Positions 1-10,930 of a stretch of 64,000 nucleotides of DNA are shown piece by piece; position 1 is the first letter of the stretch, and each line of letters opens with the position of its first letter. A program made the position numbers and the translations under genes. The notes under the pieces were generated by a model. The model did not search any database, had not been told where the DNA came from, and was given only the letters and a program-made list of their open reading frames with translations. Origin of the DNA: Zhengitettix transpicula (Eukaryota; Arthropoda; Insecta; Orthoptera; Tetrigidae); NCBI GenBank assembly GCA_037074705.1, contig CM073596.1:20046501-20110500 (forward strand), given 5' to 3'.

Positions 1-500
1 AAATTTAATTAGTGCTTTCGGGCGCATAGAATATTCCGTATGGTCCATTGAATGTAGTGGCAAAATTTTCACTTCTAAGGAGATTTTCCAGAAAAACAGC
101 TTCTGTCACCAATTACGTTTTAATTTCCATTCCGGACCTTCGTTGATTTTAGACACACTTTAAGAATAGACATGCCATTATCGGTTATTCGATCTCATCA
201 CCAATTTACAAATCTATTTTTATTCAATTCTACGTTTATTTTTTTCGAAGATTTCTCGAAAAATTGGTAAAATGTGCCTAACACCCTTCAATTGAGAGAT
301 ATATCTTAAGTCCTATAAGGAACTGAGACTGTAAATACATCACGCCTATTCCGTTTAAGATTACAGATATAAAATGTATCCTACATTGGCAGTGTATAAG
401 TCTCCAACTAAAATAAACTAATTTAAATTAATAATATATGGCCTTAGGTCTGAAAATTAAGTCTATTACCATATATAATTAATTTACTATTTATTTTCCA
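1..500. other. AT-rich spacer
   Basis: No repeat, motif or convincing reading frame is recognisable in this AT-rich stretch before the first Helitron-like element. Confidence 0.5.
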
Positions 501-1250
501 CAAGCTGGGTGCCCATGTTGCCCGTGTACTTATTTATATAAACCCGTAAAAGTATTTAATTCTATATTCATCTTTAGTCAAGAATTGAATTAACCTAAAT
601 CTAACTCTTCCTAGTTCCGTATAACTTTCGACCGATAATACATTAATTGAACAGCTGTAAAATACATCGAATTTTTTTGCATAAAGTCCAACAAACATTC
701 CTCCGAATTTCTTCCTAAAATAATCCAAGAGTACTGCATGATATAATTGTCCTTCAGTCTTCAGACATTACTAAAGATTAAATTGATTAAATTTTTAGCT
801 AGATTCATAATGTAAACAAATAGTCGCCATATTGGAGTCACTAATATGGAACGAAAATTAACCTAAATTTTTCGCAAGGATCATAAAATATTTCGTATTG
901 TTTTTTATTATCATTCGATGGATTATGGCCGGAAAAAATTATACCGTTTCTTCAATGAAAATGTTTCTGCTTCATTTCATTACGAAAAAAGGGAACTATT
1001 TCCTTTTTTGTCGCGTAGTAACGTCTCTCTCGTGACGTCATGATGCGCAGTAATTGAACACACAATTATCACGTTTTTCAATTATAAATCTTTCCACATT
1101 TATACTAGAGGTTTCTGATTCCTACAGTACCGTTTCTCGAGTTTCGAAGAATATCTGTTCAAATTTTTGATTGTCTGTCCACGCGTTTAAATTTGAGTAG
1201 TAATTAACGTAAATACATACAAATATACATCCTTTTTTTTATTATATAGG
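501..1250 (-). mobile_element. Helitron-like non-autonomous element, family H1, copy 1
   Basis: Read on the reverse strand, the element starts near 1250 with a TATATAATAAAA-type end and finishes near 501 with a GC-rich segment ending CTTG. Other copies in this window (43990-44776, 47010-47737, 53152-54892, 59168-60027, 60028-60792) share the whole body, the start TCTATATAATAAAA and the end GGGCAACGCCGGGCACCC followed by CTAG. The base before it is A (500) and the base after it is T (1251), the Helitron insertion pattern. No Rep/helicase coding sequence is present, so it is non-autonomous. The CTAG is mutated to CTTG and the first TC to CC, which suggests age. Seen: shared ends and A/T flanks. 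Inferred: Helitron class. Confidence 0.72.
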
Positions 1251-2984
1251 TGACAAAATTTTGTAATTTTCGTAAAGTATTAATCTTCTTACGCTTGTAA
1301 TAATGGTTTTGACTTTGCCTGTTTCCTCGGTAGAAGACAAGAGCAAACAAATACATTATAATTATTATGTATATTAGGTCTAGAAGATTTGGAAGTTCTT
1401 TGGGCGTCTTTTCGTAGAATATAACGTGATACAATACTCGTGACCTTCCCCATTATTTCACGACGAAAGCTCACAAGTGGGCTGTATTCTTCAGCCATTT
1501 CCTCGGGAAAGAGGGGCTAAGGAGACAAGAAAATAGAGTGGGAGAGGATTTCCGCCTGTTAAACGGCAATATATCGCCCAGAGGAACCCTCGGCACAGCT
1601 GTTAAGTTCTATATAAAGCTTGGGATATTAGCTGTGATTAACTTTTTTTTTTCTCTTTTGGACAGCATCCACGATTTACTAAAATTTATACACCCGTACG
1701 AAGCATATTGTTCCACGGCCAGATTTAGTGCTGACTTTCCCACACAACTGGAAAAGTTCCAAGTGGGTTATTAATATACAGACATCCCATAGAAATAAAA
1801 TGTTCACATTGTCTGAGCAAATTCCCGTTGGTAAAGGTAGCTGTTGTTAAAATGGCAGAGGATATATTTAGATGATAAATTAAGCTCACAATCCGTTTTC
1901 CTTAAAATATATTGGACATAATTAGGACGATACAGAGAATTTAATTAAAGTTCCTACAAATCCGGTATTTTTAGTTTAGTTCTAGAAATACTGTTGGTTT
2001 AATTGGAGTACCATATTTAAAAAGTCACGTTTCAAAGTATTAGTCAACAGATTGCAATTATTCCTGTAATGAGATGCAATTTCACGCTCATTATTGTGTC
2101 GCTTCTAAATTGTTTAAACAATCGGATAAGAAACGGATATTTACATTTTTCAGTTTCTAGACCGCGATAAAATCTTTAAGAATACTAGAAAAGATAAAAA
2201 AAACATAAATTTTTCAATGCATAATTTTTTAATTCTTTTAAAACATTCCTAGGAGTAGGTTTGTAAAACCACATTAAAATTAATTCTCTTTTAAAATTGT
2301 AGGTTACAAATTAAAAAGATTATTCACTTCTAAAATTGTAAGGTCCACATTACATAAAAGATTTCAGGTAATTAAGTTTCTTTATTCTATTAATTTTGGA
2401 ATCTATTAATTAATTGAGGTAACTATTAATTATACAAGGATTCCATTTAATTAGGTATATATTTAGTGCTGTTTTGAGTTTGAAGACAAAAAATACAAAA
2501 ACCACTACCTCATTCAGTATACTATTTACCAATATTGTGTGTGAATAAATATTTAATTAGTAATTTTGTGTTCGAAAATGAACGCATATTTATGAGATAA
2601 ATATCGATGCAATAGTATTTTTAATATGACCTGGATGAACCAAGAAATGAAAAGTTCAACTAAAATTGAAACCATTAATTTTTAAAGTTTTTTGTCGACT
2701 AGGTTTCTTAAATTTGCACCTAGACGTATATTAATTATCCGGCCAACGGCTATAAATGTTCTTGAGCTACGCTTCAGATATTTAATTACGTTTTGATAAA
2801 TTGAGGTACGAGGCATGATTTATAGATTTCTGTTTTAAAAAAAAAATTAGACTAACCATTAATTTACTTCCAAAACTCTGAAACTATATACTTATCATCT
2901 AGAGTTTCGTCTTCTATACTTTTTTTTGTTCTGTGTGCACTTCACTCACGCACTGTGCTCTGCTTTTATGCACTGCACTTTACA
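1251..2984. other. AT-rich spacer
   Basis: AT-rich DNA with homopolymer runs. A frame of 78 codons at 1538-1774 has no recognisable domain. Nothing else is supported. Confidence 0.45.
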
Positions 2985-4720
2985 CAAGTTTTCTTCTTTT
3001 CAATCTTCTGGTACGGTGTTGATTTTTCCAGACGTCGTAGGACCACTGGGTTGACGTGGAGGTGAAGCCTGGCTTTTATTTTTCTTCATTTATGGATGGA
3101 ATCCGGAGATCTGTATTTCGGATATACTAGGGGGGGTTCTTAAAACTTTATTCTGAAACGTTTGGATGCACTTAATGCTTGTGTCACTGGCACAGCCCCA
3201 AAGCTGAACGTTGATCTCAATATTTAATTATAAATCAGTAGTTTGTTGGAAATTGAAAATTTGGTGTTACTTCCTATTAGTCAATAGTATTGTCTCTATT
3301 TTATGCTTAATTCAGATGTTTTTCCTTAACATAAACTTTCCATCTAAGTTTGGTGACAAGTGTCATGCCTAGATACTTGGCGTTGATCACATGAGGCGCA
3401 ATAGTGCCATTTATATTTAGTGATGGTATGTATATTTTTTTTTGTGAATACGATATGGATAGATACTGATCGTTCATCTTTATCCTCTATTGTTTAGTCT
3501 ATTCAGCTATTGCATTGCTGGCGTCTTGTAGTCTTCTAGTTGACAGGATTTGGTCTTTCTCTACTGCAAGTAACGTGGTGTCGTCTGCATACATAGACAA
3601 TATATATTTTTTTATGATTTTAGATGTCTGTATAATACATTTATAATCAGTTCCTTACAGTTTTGGGATGTCGCTAGGATATAATTAGTAGAGGATAGGA
3701 CCCAGAACGCTACCTTGGGGCACTCCGGCACATCAGAATATTCTTCCTGTTTAATTCTAAATATTCTGTCTGATTATGAAGTTAATATCTCTACATATTG
3801 ATATGGCAGCATTTTGTTCAGTTTATGTACCAAGCCTTCACGCCGTACTTTGTCGAAGTCTCGCGAAACATCTAAGAAGCCTGAGTTGTTGTTCTTCCTG
3901 TGCATGTTCTGTAATATCCGTTATTCTACGCGCTTGATCTAGTGTTGAGTGCTTCTGAGTCCGAATTGGAAATCTGGTATTAGTTTATTTCTATCTATTA
4001 TTGGCCGCATTCTCTTGAACAGTAACGTCTGGAACAGTTTTGAAATTATTGGTAGTAGAGTCATCGGTCTATAAGACTTAACATCACTGGGTTGTTTCCC
4101 TGGTTTCTGCAGCATGATAACTTCCTCCTATTTCATTTCATTAAATAGATACGAGAGCATTACTATACCCTTTATAGAAAAACAACTTTAAAATTTCTCC
4201 TGTAATTAGACAAAATCCTGGCGCTTTCTTTTTTGGTTCAGACGTGTTTTAATTTCATTAGTTACTTCTCATGGGTTAACTGGTGTGATATTTTCTGATC
4301 TTACCTCGTCATTTATCTTGCTGTTATTAATATCTCCTTGATTTGGTCAGAATATATCTGCCAGGTTCTCAGAAAATAAGTCTGCTGTTTTTTTATTCTC
4401 TCTAACCCTACTATCCATTGCTTCTAATAGAAAGAATGGAGACTATCGGTTTCTTTAATCTTCTGCATTGCCTTCATAGCGAATAATCACTTTCTTCATA
4501 GGCGGATAATTCACGTTGATACGAGTTCAAACATTCCTCTTTAAGATTTTGTATTTCTATTCTCAGCTTCTGAGTTTTGTCGACTGGGTGCCTTGATTGT
4601 TGCTATTTGCTTCTAGCTCTTCATTTTATTTTTACAAGATCTCTAATCTCAGCTGGATAGTTTATTCCTTTTGTTACGTGAGGTCTCACTTCTGTGTTGT
4701 TATAAGCCGTATTTACATTT
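2985..4720 (-). pseudogene. Decayed Jockey-type LINE, reverse transcriptase region
   Basis: A non-LTR retrotransposon remnant read on the reverse strand. Frame-by-frame translation recovers reverse transcriptase blocks in order: FLDVSRDFDKV (near 3890), a VPQGSVLGPILY-like motif B (about 3690-3730), the catalytic YADD of motif C (3580-3591), KYLGMTLVTKLRWK (about 3338-3381), and the C-terminal QLWGCASDTSIK block (about 3180-3210). These blocks typify Jockey-group LINEs, which copy their RNA at the nick by target-primed reverse transcription. Traces of the region upstream of the RT (KTQKLRIEIQNLKEE) lie near 4520-4580. Many stops and frameshifts break it, so it cannot be active. No apurinic-type endonuclease domain is seen, so it is probably 5' truncated. 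Its 5' side faces the second LINE at 5614. Ends are approximate. Confidence 0.85.
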
Positions 4721-5613
4721 CTTAAGTCAAATAGCTATCTTCCGGGCAAGTAGGACAATAAACAAGGTTATTGCATGCATAAACATGGAAGCACACCAAT
4801 GGAAATTGCAGATGTAGGAAAATATATAATTAAATGCATCAATAATGAAGACAAGAAAGACAAAGACATTATTATTATTAAAAAAAAAATTCTTAAGTAT
4901 GAAAATAAGTTCACAAACTTCAGGATGGGGAATGAAGTCGGTGGTTCGTGACCATTTGGAAAAAAACGTCGATATATAACAATTATTTTAATATCACATT
5001 TCCAAAAAAAAATTCTGTATGTTATAATTACGGAAATGAAGTAATTTTCGCCATTAATGATACGATTGTGACGCGTTTCGACGAGCTTAGATTTACTGGA
5101 GAACTTGTGCTGGTTTCTGAGGAGGACAACTGCATTCGTCATTAGCTCGGAGCGGCGTCCTCGAGTGTCTGGCCTGCACTTCACGCTATTAATACCTCTG
5201 TTGCGTCACCGTTCCTCCGCAAACGTCACTCAAGAGTCTATTCACCACAGCCGACCCTAGCAGTTGACAATATATCGAGGAAACGTCGTCCTCCACGCGG
5301 TTTGCCTCCTTGCTCGGGATAAATCTATTCCCGACTGCCACTTTCACTTTCCTTGGAACTCTGCTCAAAGTAGCCCGACGCTTTATAGCCTTCGGGTCGA
5401 GTTCAGAATATTCCTAGCACGAAGCGGACGGCGCCGAAACAAAAAATATAGAAATAAGATATTTTACGCTAATGTCCGCTACTGGATTACGATTTTGGCA
5501 GGTATAATACCCGCATAAACATAAGAAATTTAATGTTCAAAAAGAGGGACGAATTGCCCTGTAATAAATTTGACATGAAAATTTATTGGTAATATTTTAA
5601 GGATTTTATTCAT
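4721..5613. other. Spacer with a GC-richer island at about 5050-5440
   Basis: The segment between the two divergent LINE remnants. The part at 5050-5440 is visibly less AT-rich than its surroundings and contains several CpG dinucleotides. Reading frames here (138 codons reverse at 4768-5184, 65 codons forward at 4948-5145, 84 codons forward at 5264-5518) overlap each other on opposite strands and show no domain. It may hold an unrecognised repeat or untranslated LINE sequence. Confidence 0.35.
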
Positions 5614-6655
5614 GAACAAGACTGTAGTGAAGTTTTCCTCGACATCGGTCAAGCTTTCGATAAAGTCTGGCACCCAGGTTTAATTTACAAAATCATGCGT
5701 ACTTGTCCACCAGCATACTTCAACCTCTTGAAATCATATTTGAACGAAAGAAAATTCCAAACTAAAGTAAATGAAGAAAAATCAGACTTCGTTCCGATAA
5801 AATCTGGAGTGCCCCAAGGTAGTGTCCTTGGACGTCTGCTGTATGTATTGTACTCGTCAGACATACCAATGGAGCAAATTATAATAATAGGGACATTTGC
5901 TGACGATATTTCAATTCTCTCTTGCCATGAGGTCCCCTAGTAGCTTCAAATATTAAACAATACTACCTAAAACACCCAACAACAATGATTTAAAAAATGG
6001 AAAGTAAAAGTGGAACAGAACAAATCTGCACACATTAAATTCACTTTCCGCAAAGAAGCCTGGCCTACAGTCGCAATAAACGATGTGCAGATTCCTCACA
6101 CAAAAACAATAAAATTCTTAGGACTACATTTAGATACCAAACTGACTTGGAAATTTCATATAAGAAAAAAGAAAAAACCATTTGAGATCAAGGCAAGAGA
6201 GATAAATACAGTGGCTGATAGGAAGAAAATAAAACCCTAATCTACAAAGCCGTCATCAAACCAATATGGGCCTACGGACTTGAATTATGGGGATGTGCAT
6301 CCAAATCAAATATAGCAATCATCCAAAGGTGCCAATCTAAGATACCCCGTCAAATTACTAACGCTCCATGGTATGTAACCAACCTCACGCTGGATTCCGA
6401 TCTTCAAGTTTCTACGGTGCAGGAAGGCATCCGAAAGAAAGCCATCAAGCACCATTTGGTATTGGACAATCGTCCTAACGCGCTACTGGACCAACTCTCA
6501 GTGACGAGCCAAAAACTGAAAAAGATGTGGCCAAGAGAATTAGTTTGTCATTTTTCTCATGATTTAAATTCTACAGGCGATATCTTTCCATATTTACCGG
6601 ATAATGTTCTTGTTACCAGAACATCTGGCATCCCCCAGAAATTTAGCTCATAGAA
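5614..6655 (+). pseudogene. Decayed Jockey-type LINE, reverse transcriptase and C-terminal region
   Basis: A 5'-truncated Jockey-group retrotransposon. The first frame, from 5614, carries motif A (FLDIGQAFDKVWH), a linker KSYLNERKFQTKV, motif B (SGVPQGSVLGRLLY) and motif C (FADDIS; Jockey normally has FADD). Stop codons follow at 5938-5989. The same frame then resumes with KWKVKVEQNKSAHIKFTF and FLGLHLDTKLTWKFHI up to a frameshift near 6230. A second frame continues with KPIWAYGLELWGCASKSN and APWYVTN and runs to the stop at 6651-6653. The encoded enzyme would have copied the element RNA into nicked target DNA. The endonuclease and ORF1 are missing and the reading frame is broken several times, so it is dead. 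It points away from the LINE at 2985-4720. Confidence 0.93.
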
Positions 6656-6680
6656 TTATAAAAGATTTTGCTAAACTAAT

Positions 6681-6705
6681 CAATATATATATATATATAT
6701 ATATA
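6681..6705. repeat. TA dinucleotide tract
   Basis: About 11 TA units lie directly before the LTR-like element at 6707. Several members of that family sit in or next to such tracts. Confidence 0.85.
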
Positions 6706-7393
6706 CTGTAATGCATATAATATAATGCATTGGATGGAATGCAGCGCACGTGTTGTGAAGAGAATGCGAGGGAAAAGGGACCGCGGGTCCTGTCACGAGG
6801 TGACAAGACGGAGCGGTAAGACATTAGTTTGCGATGAGTGCTGGTGAGCGGCAGAGAGGAAGCCGTGATTTATAGACAGAGTGTGACGATGCGACAATTA
6901 GGTCTAAGGAGGGCGGAAGGACTCCAGTAGCCTATTGATTTAGGAAACGGCGAGAAGAATTCGTGGGGCAGAACGTGGGCGAGCAGATGTTCCAAAAGGG
7001 GCTATGTTAGAGCAGGCTTTTGTCTCTAACGAATGACCTGACAAGTACTTGGGACTTGCAAGAAAAGGTTTTGTGCGAGTCGGACAAAAGAGAGCAGCCG
7101 ACAAGTCATGAGTGATTGCGGGAACGAGGTACAGCAGCTGCGAGCGTGTCGAATATCGCAATTACTTGGGATGATGAGGGTCCAGGCACTTGTTGACCTA
7201 GGATTTGGAGAAATTAGTATCGCGCACTTGTGAGCGGAGAGGTCCAAAGACAAATTGGACCTGTCACGATTATCGGGGTTCGGAGGGCGGAAGGACCCCA
7301 GTGGCCGGAACGAAAATTAGAGTAATGGGATTCTGTCACCGCGCCGTTGCAACGAAACTTAGCAACAAGTGAAAAACAAGGGGGGCTAGGGGT

Positions 7394-7401
7394 TATATAT
7401 A
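7394..7401 (+). promoter_or_regulatory. TATA box of LTR-like element copy 1
   Basis: TATATATA in a GC-richer context, placed mid-element as expected for the U3/R transition of an LTR. Transcription would start roughly 25-35 bp downstream. Inferred from position and sequence only. Confidence 0.45.
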
Positions 7402-7452
7402 TGGGAAATCACCTATTGTAAGGACAGTTGGAGTTAGTGGGGGAGAGGAGAC

Positions 7453-7590
7453 GGAGGACGCTGCGAAGAGTTGGACAGTAGACAGTTGGCAGTTAGCACG
7501 GGAGAAAGAAGGAGGACGCAGCGAAGAGTTGGACAGTTAGACAGTTAGATAGAGACAATTAGCGTGGGAGAGGAGATAGAGACAGTCAGC
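7453..7590 (+). repeat. Imperfect 58-bp tandem repeat inside LTR-like element copy 1
   Basis: The segment starting GGAGGACGCTGCGAAGAG at 7453 recurs at 7511 with one early change, and a third partial unit follows near 7565. It lies just downstream of the TATA box, in the probable leader. Confidence 0.7.
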
Positions 7591-8196
7591 AAAACTAAAA
7601 CAGCTATGAACATTTTTAACATACAGAAGCTGTATCTGTATGAGTACGAGAATTTGACCTGTTTTCGATGGTAGGCGACCTGCATGCAGAAAACGACGTC
7701 AAGGAGTGGCACAACGAACACCTGGAATATTTCGCTGTATATGTAGAACCAGATATCGGCGAACCAGTGATATTGTGTTAGAGTCAGTGAGTGAATGTCA
7801 GGGCTATAAAGTGTGTGTCTAAAGAACGAGTCGAAGAAGACCTGAGAAACCGTAAGTTGGAATGTACAATATTAACTAATGTAAACGTTATTAAAGGATA
7901 CCAGTCAGATCTCGTTTCCTTCTTTGATAATATAGTTAGAAGCAAGCTATAGGTTAAGTTTATAAATAAATTTAGTAGGTACTTTTGTTAAATTTAAAAA
8001 CATAAATGTTGGGTCTCTTTAATGGTTTGATTCTGTCCGTTGTCAAACCCAGTAGAGACCCATGAGAGCAAGAGTTTCTTATTATAATGTTAAAATAGTA
8101 AAATCAATTGTAAATTCTTTTCATGTTAATAAATTTATTTGTTGTTCATAAAAATTATCCTTTTTATTTATATGCCTTTATGTGGTTATTACATTT

Positions 8197-8216
8197 TGGC
8201 TACCACAACGGTGGAC
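8197..8216 (+). other. Primer-binding-site-like motif
   Basis: TGGCTACCACAACGGTGGAC resembles the tRNA-Lys type site TGGCGCCCAACGTGGGGC. It follows the internal LTR-like end ATTACA by three bases. Equivalent motifs occur near the 3' end of all other family copies, but the alignment here contains mismatches and one or two extra bases. Confidence 0.45.
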
Positions 8217-8320
8217 AAAGATAGGAGTCTCCTTATATGTATATTACAATACATTAAATTAAGATATTATCGTTTGTGGGTGTGTGTAGACCACTAACAA
8301 GATACGCGAGGTTAATACAC

Positions 8321-8815
8321 GAGGTAGCAGTGCCCCTTTAATATCAATAAACGGTTTTGAAAGGGAAGATGCGCAATGGTAGACAAAGGTAGCCAAGTAG
8401 CCAAGGATTAACTATGGCCCCCGGATTGTAGTTGTAAGGATCACCTAAAAGTGATGCAAAGAACCCCCCTTTTTTTAGAGTAATACGCAACGTGAGGGTA
8501 ATCCAAATGGTGGCAACTCCTCTTTAATACCATAGGAAGGGATTCGAAAGGGGGGGATGCGGAAGGGTAGAGAGGTAGATCGGACATTTGTTACTTGTCC
8601 CACGCTCTTCCGACGACGGAAGAAAGAGTTTTGTTGTGAGAACGTAGCATTGCCTTCACCGACCCTCGACCAGTTTAGGAGGCAGCTGGCCGACTGTTCC
8701 AATATGCCGTATGCCCAAGATCTGCGACCCAGGAACATACACCTCTCAAAACAGACCGAGGTGCCTCGGCTTGTAGGAACCTTGGTTCTAAACCAGAGAG
8801 TGAAGAAGTAGCCCC
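8321..8815 (+). repeat. Dispersed repeat R3, copy a (rearranged)
   Basis: This segment matches 34097-34556 and 56582-56925. Shared landmarks are CGTGAGGGTAATCC, GGAAGGGATT(C/T)GAAAGGGGG, GGAGGCAGCTGGC and GAGGTGCCTCGGCTTGT. The 5' part is present twice (about 8321-8476 and 8483-8560), so it is duplicated or two copies are joined. The forward frame at 8557-8811 has related peptide stretches in the other copies ([20 protein letters not shown]), but no protein family is recognised. It could be a SINE or part of a larger transposon. Function unknown. Confidence 0.7.
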
Positions 8816-10630
8816 TCAATCTCTCCAGGAAGGTTCATCTGCGATAGTTGAGAAAATCCCACACTAGTTATATCAATGCGTAAATTTTAAATTTAATCAT
8901 CTAATTTTATCTGCGACACATCGAAATTTTTACCAATACTCCTTTTGTACATTGTGTTTTTTAATCTGAGATTTCGGTGGATTGTCGAAAAAATTAATTA
9001 AAATATCGCTTTATATATTTTATTCAACATAAACAAGAATAAATACTTGGTCGTCATTCTTGTTCTGATGACCAAAATATATATCATCATCCATGGTTTT
9101 GGAATTGTCTATCTATAAGTGACTTAATAAAAAAATCGTATTAGAAGAACGTAGGCCGCAACGAATTTCTATACAAGAGGATAATTTTTTTATAAATTCA
9201 TTCTGTTCCGCTATTACTTCACTCGTATTAGATAGAAATAAATTTACCAATAACATTACGTAATTCCTTATTTTGTTGGTTTTATTTACGGCACCACTTT
9301 TCTTCAAGAAAAAAAAGTTAATTACGGCCACGTAACACGAAAGCGTAAATGCAGAAGAGTTACTTTTAATATTTCAGAAAGTAATTTCGTAAGTCTTCTC
9401 GAAGAAGCAAAGTCTCGACTTGCCATAAATATTACCCAACGCGTGATACATTTTCCTTGAAAGTCCGTAATTAGATGGAAATCATTGAAGGAGTAACTCG
9501 TGTATATTACGGCTAAAAGTTAATTACAAATTGAGGTACGACGACAGCTGGAATTGTTGAAACAATTAGCTTAAAACGCAAGTCTGACTCCAGACTATTT
9601 TCTAAACGGACTGAAAAAAGACATTGTTAGTGTATTTGGTAGATTCGTCCTCGAAATAAGCGTTTTCAAAAGATCTTTAATAAATTCTTGTGGAGTTTCA
9701 ATCCGGGCACTCGTCAGAAAAACAGGCAGCTCCGCTGTCGTCAACAAGTATTGATTGTTTTATGATATTTATGATTGGATTTGGAGTGCTATGTTTTCAA
9801 GCGAATAAATATGAAAAAGGTCACGTTAATTATTATTTACACAAGTTCAATCGAATAGAAATCATTACTAAAATCATGAGTTCAAAATCATTTAAGTGCT
9901 TGTCGACAGAATAAAATATAGGGAAATTTTATAATTGTGACTTTTCATCGTAAAAACGTAGTTCTGACGTATTTGTAAAGCATATAAAAATTATTAACAT
10001 TATTCTCTTGGTTGTTGTTCTTCATACAAAAAAAAATAATTGGTAAGAAAAACGCGTTTGTGAAATACGTTAATACTAAGCAAAGATCGGCAGGGAATAT
10101 GTGGCGTATATGTGCATCAAAATATTATGCATGTTGCGTTTTAAAGAAATTTATTAATTTAGCAATACAAAAGATGTATATTCACGCACTCGCCACCCGA
10201 TATTTCATTAAAATCGATAAACTCAGTTGCTAGGCAACAACTAAATCAGAGTTATAAATCTTGCTTAATTTCTCTGGTGTTGTCCTCACAAATATAATCA
10301 CAGAGGCGCTCGGTCACCTTTTACGTATGTGCCGGGTAGAGTGCGGTGGCACCGCGATCGCGATACTAGATTACGAAACGGCCAGAGAAGAGCAGTTGAC
10401 GGATGAAAGAAAAAGCGGGTCTGCCATGAGACTGAGGCGAATCAAAAATAAAGGTGTGGCAGGATTATTAATAAGACAGTCTGGTTTGAAAGCAATGAAA
10501 CAGTAAATATTCCGAAACTTTATTTCTATATTATTCTAAGAACGGAAAGGTTATAACGATTTCTGGTTAAACTCTAAAGAAAAAGATTTAATAGTTGATG
10601 ACTGGTTTGGTTTAAAATGGAAAGATGGTT
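8816..10630. other. AT-rich spacer
   Basis: Mostly AT-rich with no recognisable element. A forward frame of 81 codons at 10261-10506 has a somewhat higher GC content and contains ALGHLLRM and LTDERKSG. I cannot assign it and treat it as unproven. Confidence 0.4.
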
Positions 10631-10930
10631 GGGAAAAATCCGGAACGCGTAACAAATGTACCAAGGGTGCGAACGATTCACCACGGATTCGTGGCCTGAT
10701 CCCTGTAATTACTGCGTCACCTGGCCACTAATACCCTATTTAGCGCATCGGCACATTGTGGCGAGTACAACAGGTACATAATAACTGGGTTGAGCCGCCC
10801 TCGGAAGCGGCGGAGTTGCGGCAAGTTTGTCAACTCGGCTCCTGCATTACTTATTCCTCGTAAGCACGCTATAATTCACGAGATGCGGGTGAAGCAGGGA
10901 CGTGACTAACAACCTATGAATGTTTCACTA
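10631..10930. other. GC-richer single-copy-looking island
   Basis: Base composition rises sharply and no repeat copy is found elsewhere in the window. The segment contains a short GC-rich inverted repeat around 10797-10813 (GCCGCCCTCGGAAGCGGCGG). No open frame or RNA family is recognised. It may be a regulatory or conserved non-coding block, which is inference only. Confidence 0.35.

Larger units (their letters stand above)
6707..8248 (+). mobile_element. LTR-like element with TG...CA ends, family L, copy 1 (longest)
   Basis: The element begins TGTAATGC, ends ATATTACA and is bounded on both sides by ATAC (6703-6706 and 8249-8252), a perfect 4-bp target duplication like those made by Ty3/gypsy-type integrases. 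It shares two conserved blocks with other copies: CAGATTTCGTT-like (7902-7919) and AAACCCAGTAGTGACCC-like (8045-8062). It has a TATA box at 7394-7401, AATAAA-type signals around 8125, and a motif similar to a tRNA-Lys primer-binding site at 8197-8216. That motif follows an ATTACA at 8188-8193, the expected layout of an LTR end plus primer site, yet the duplication places the real end 55 bp further on. No gag or pol is present, so it is a solo-LTR-like or non-autonomous unit. It is about 500 bp longer than its relatives because of a GC-richer 5' half. Confidence 0.82.

Noticed and set aside
4768..5184. Reverse open frame of 138 codons as a gene
   Set aside because: Rich in I, F and S as expected from AT-rich DNA, overlaps other frames on both strands and shows no recognisable motif.
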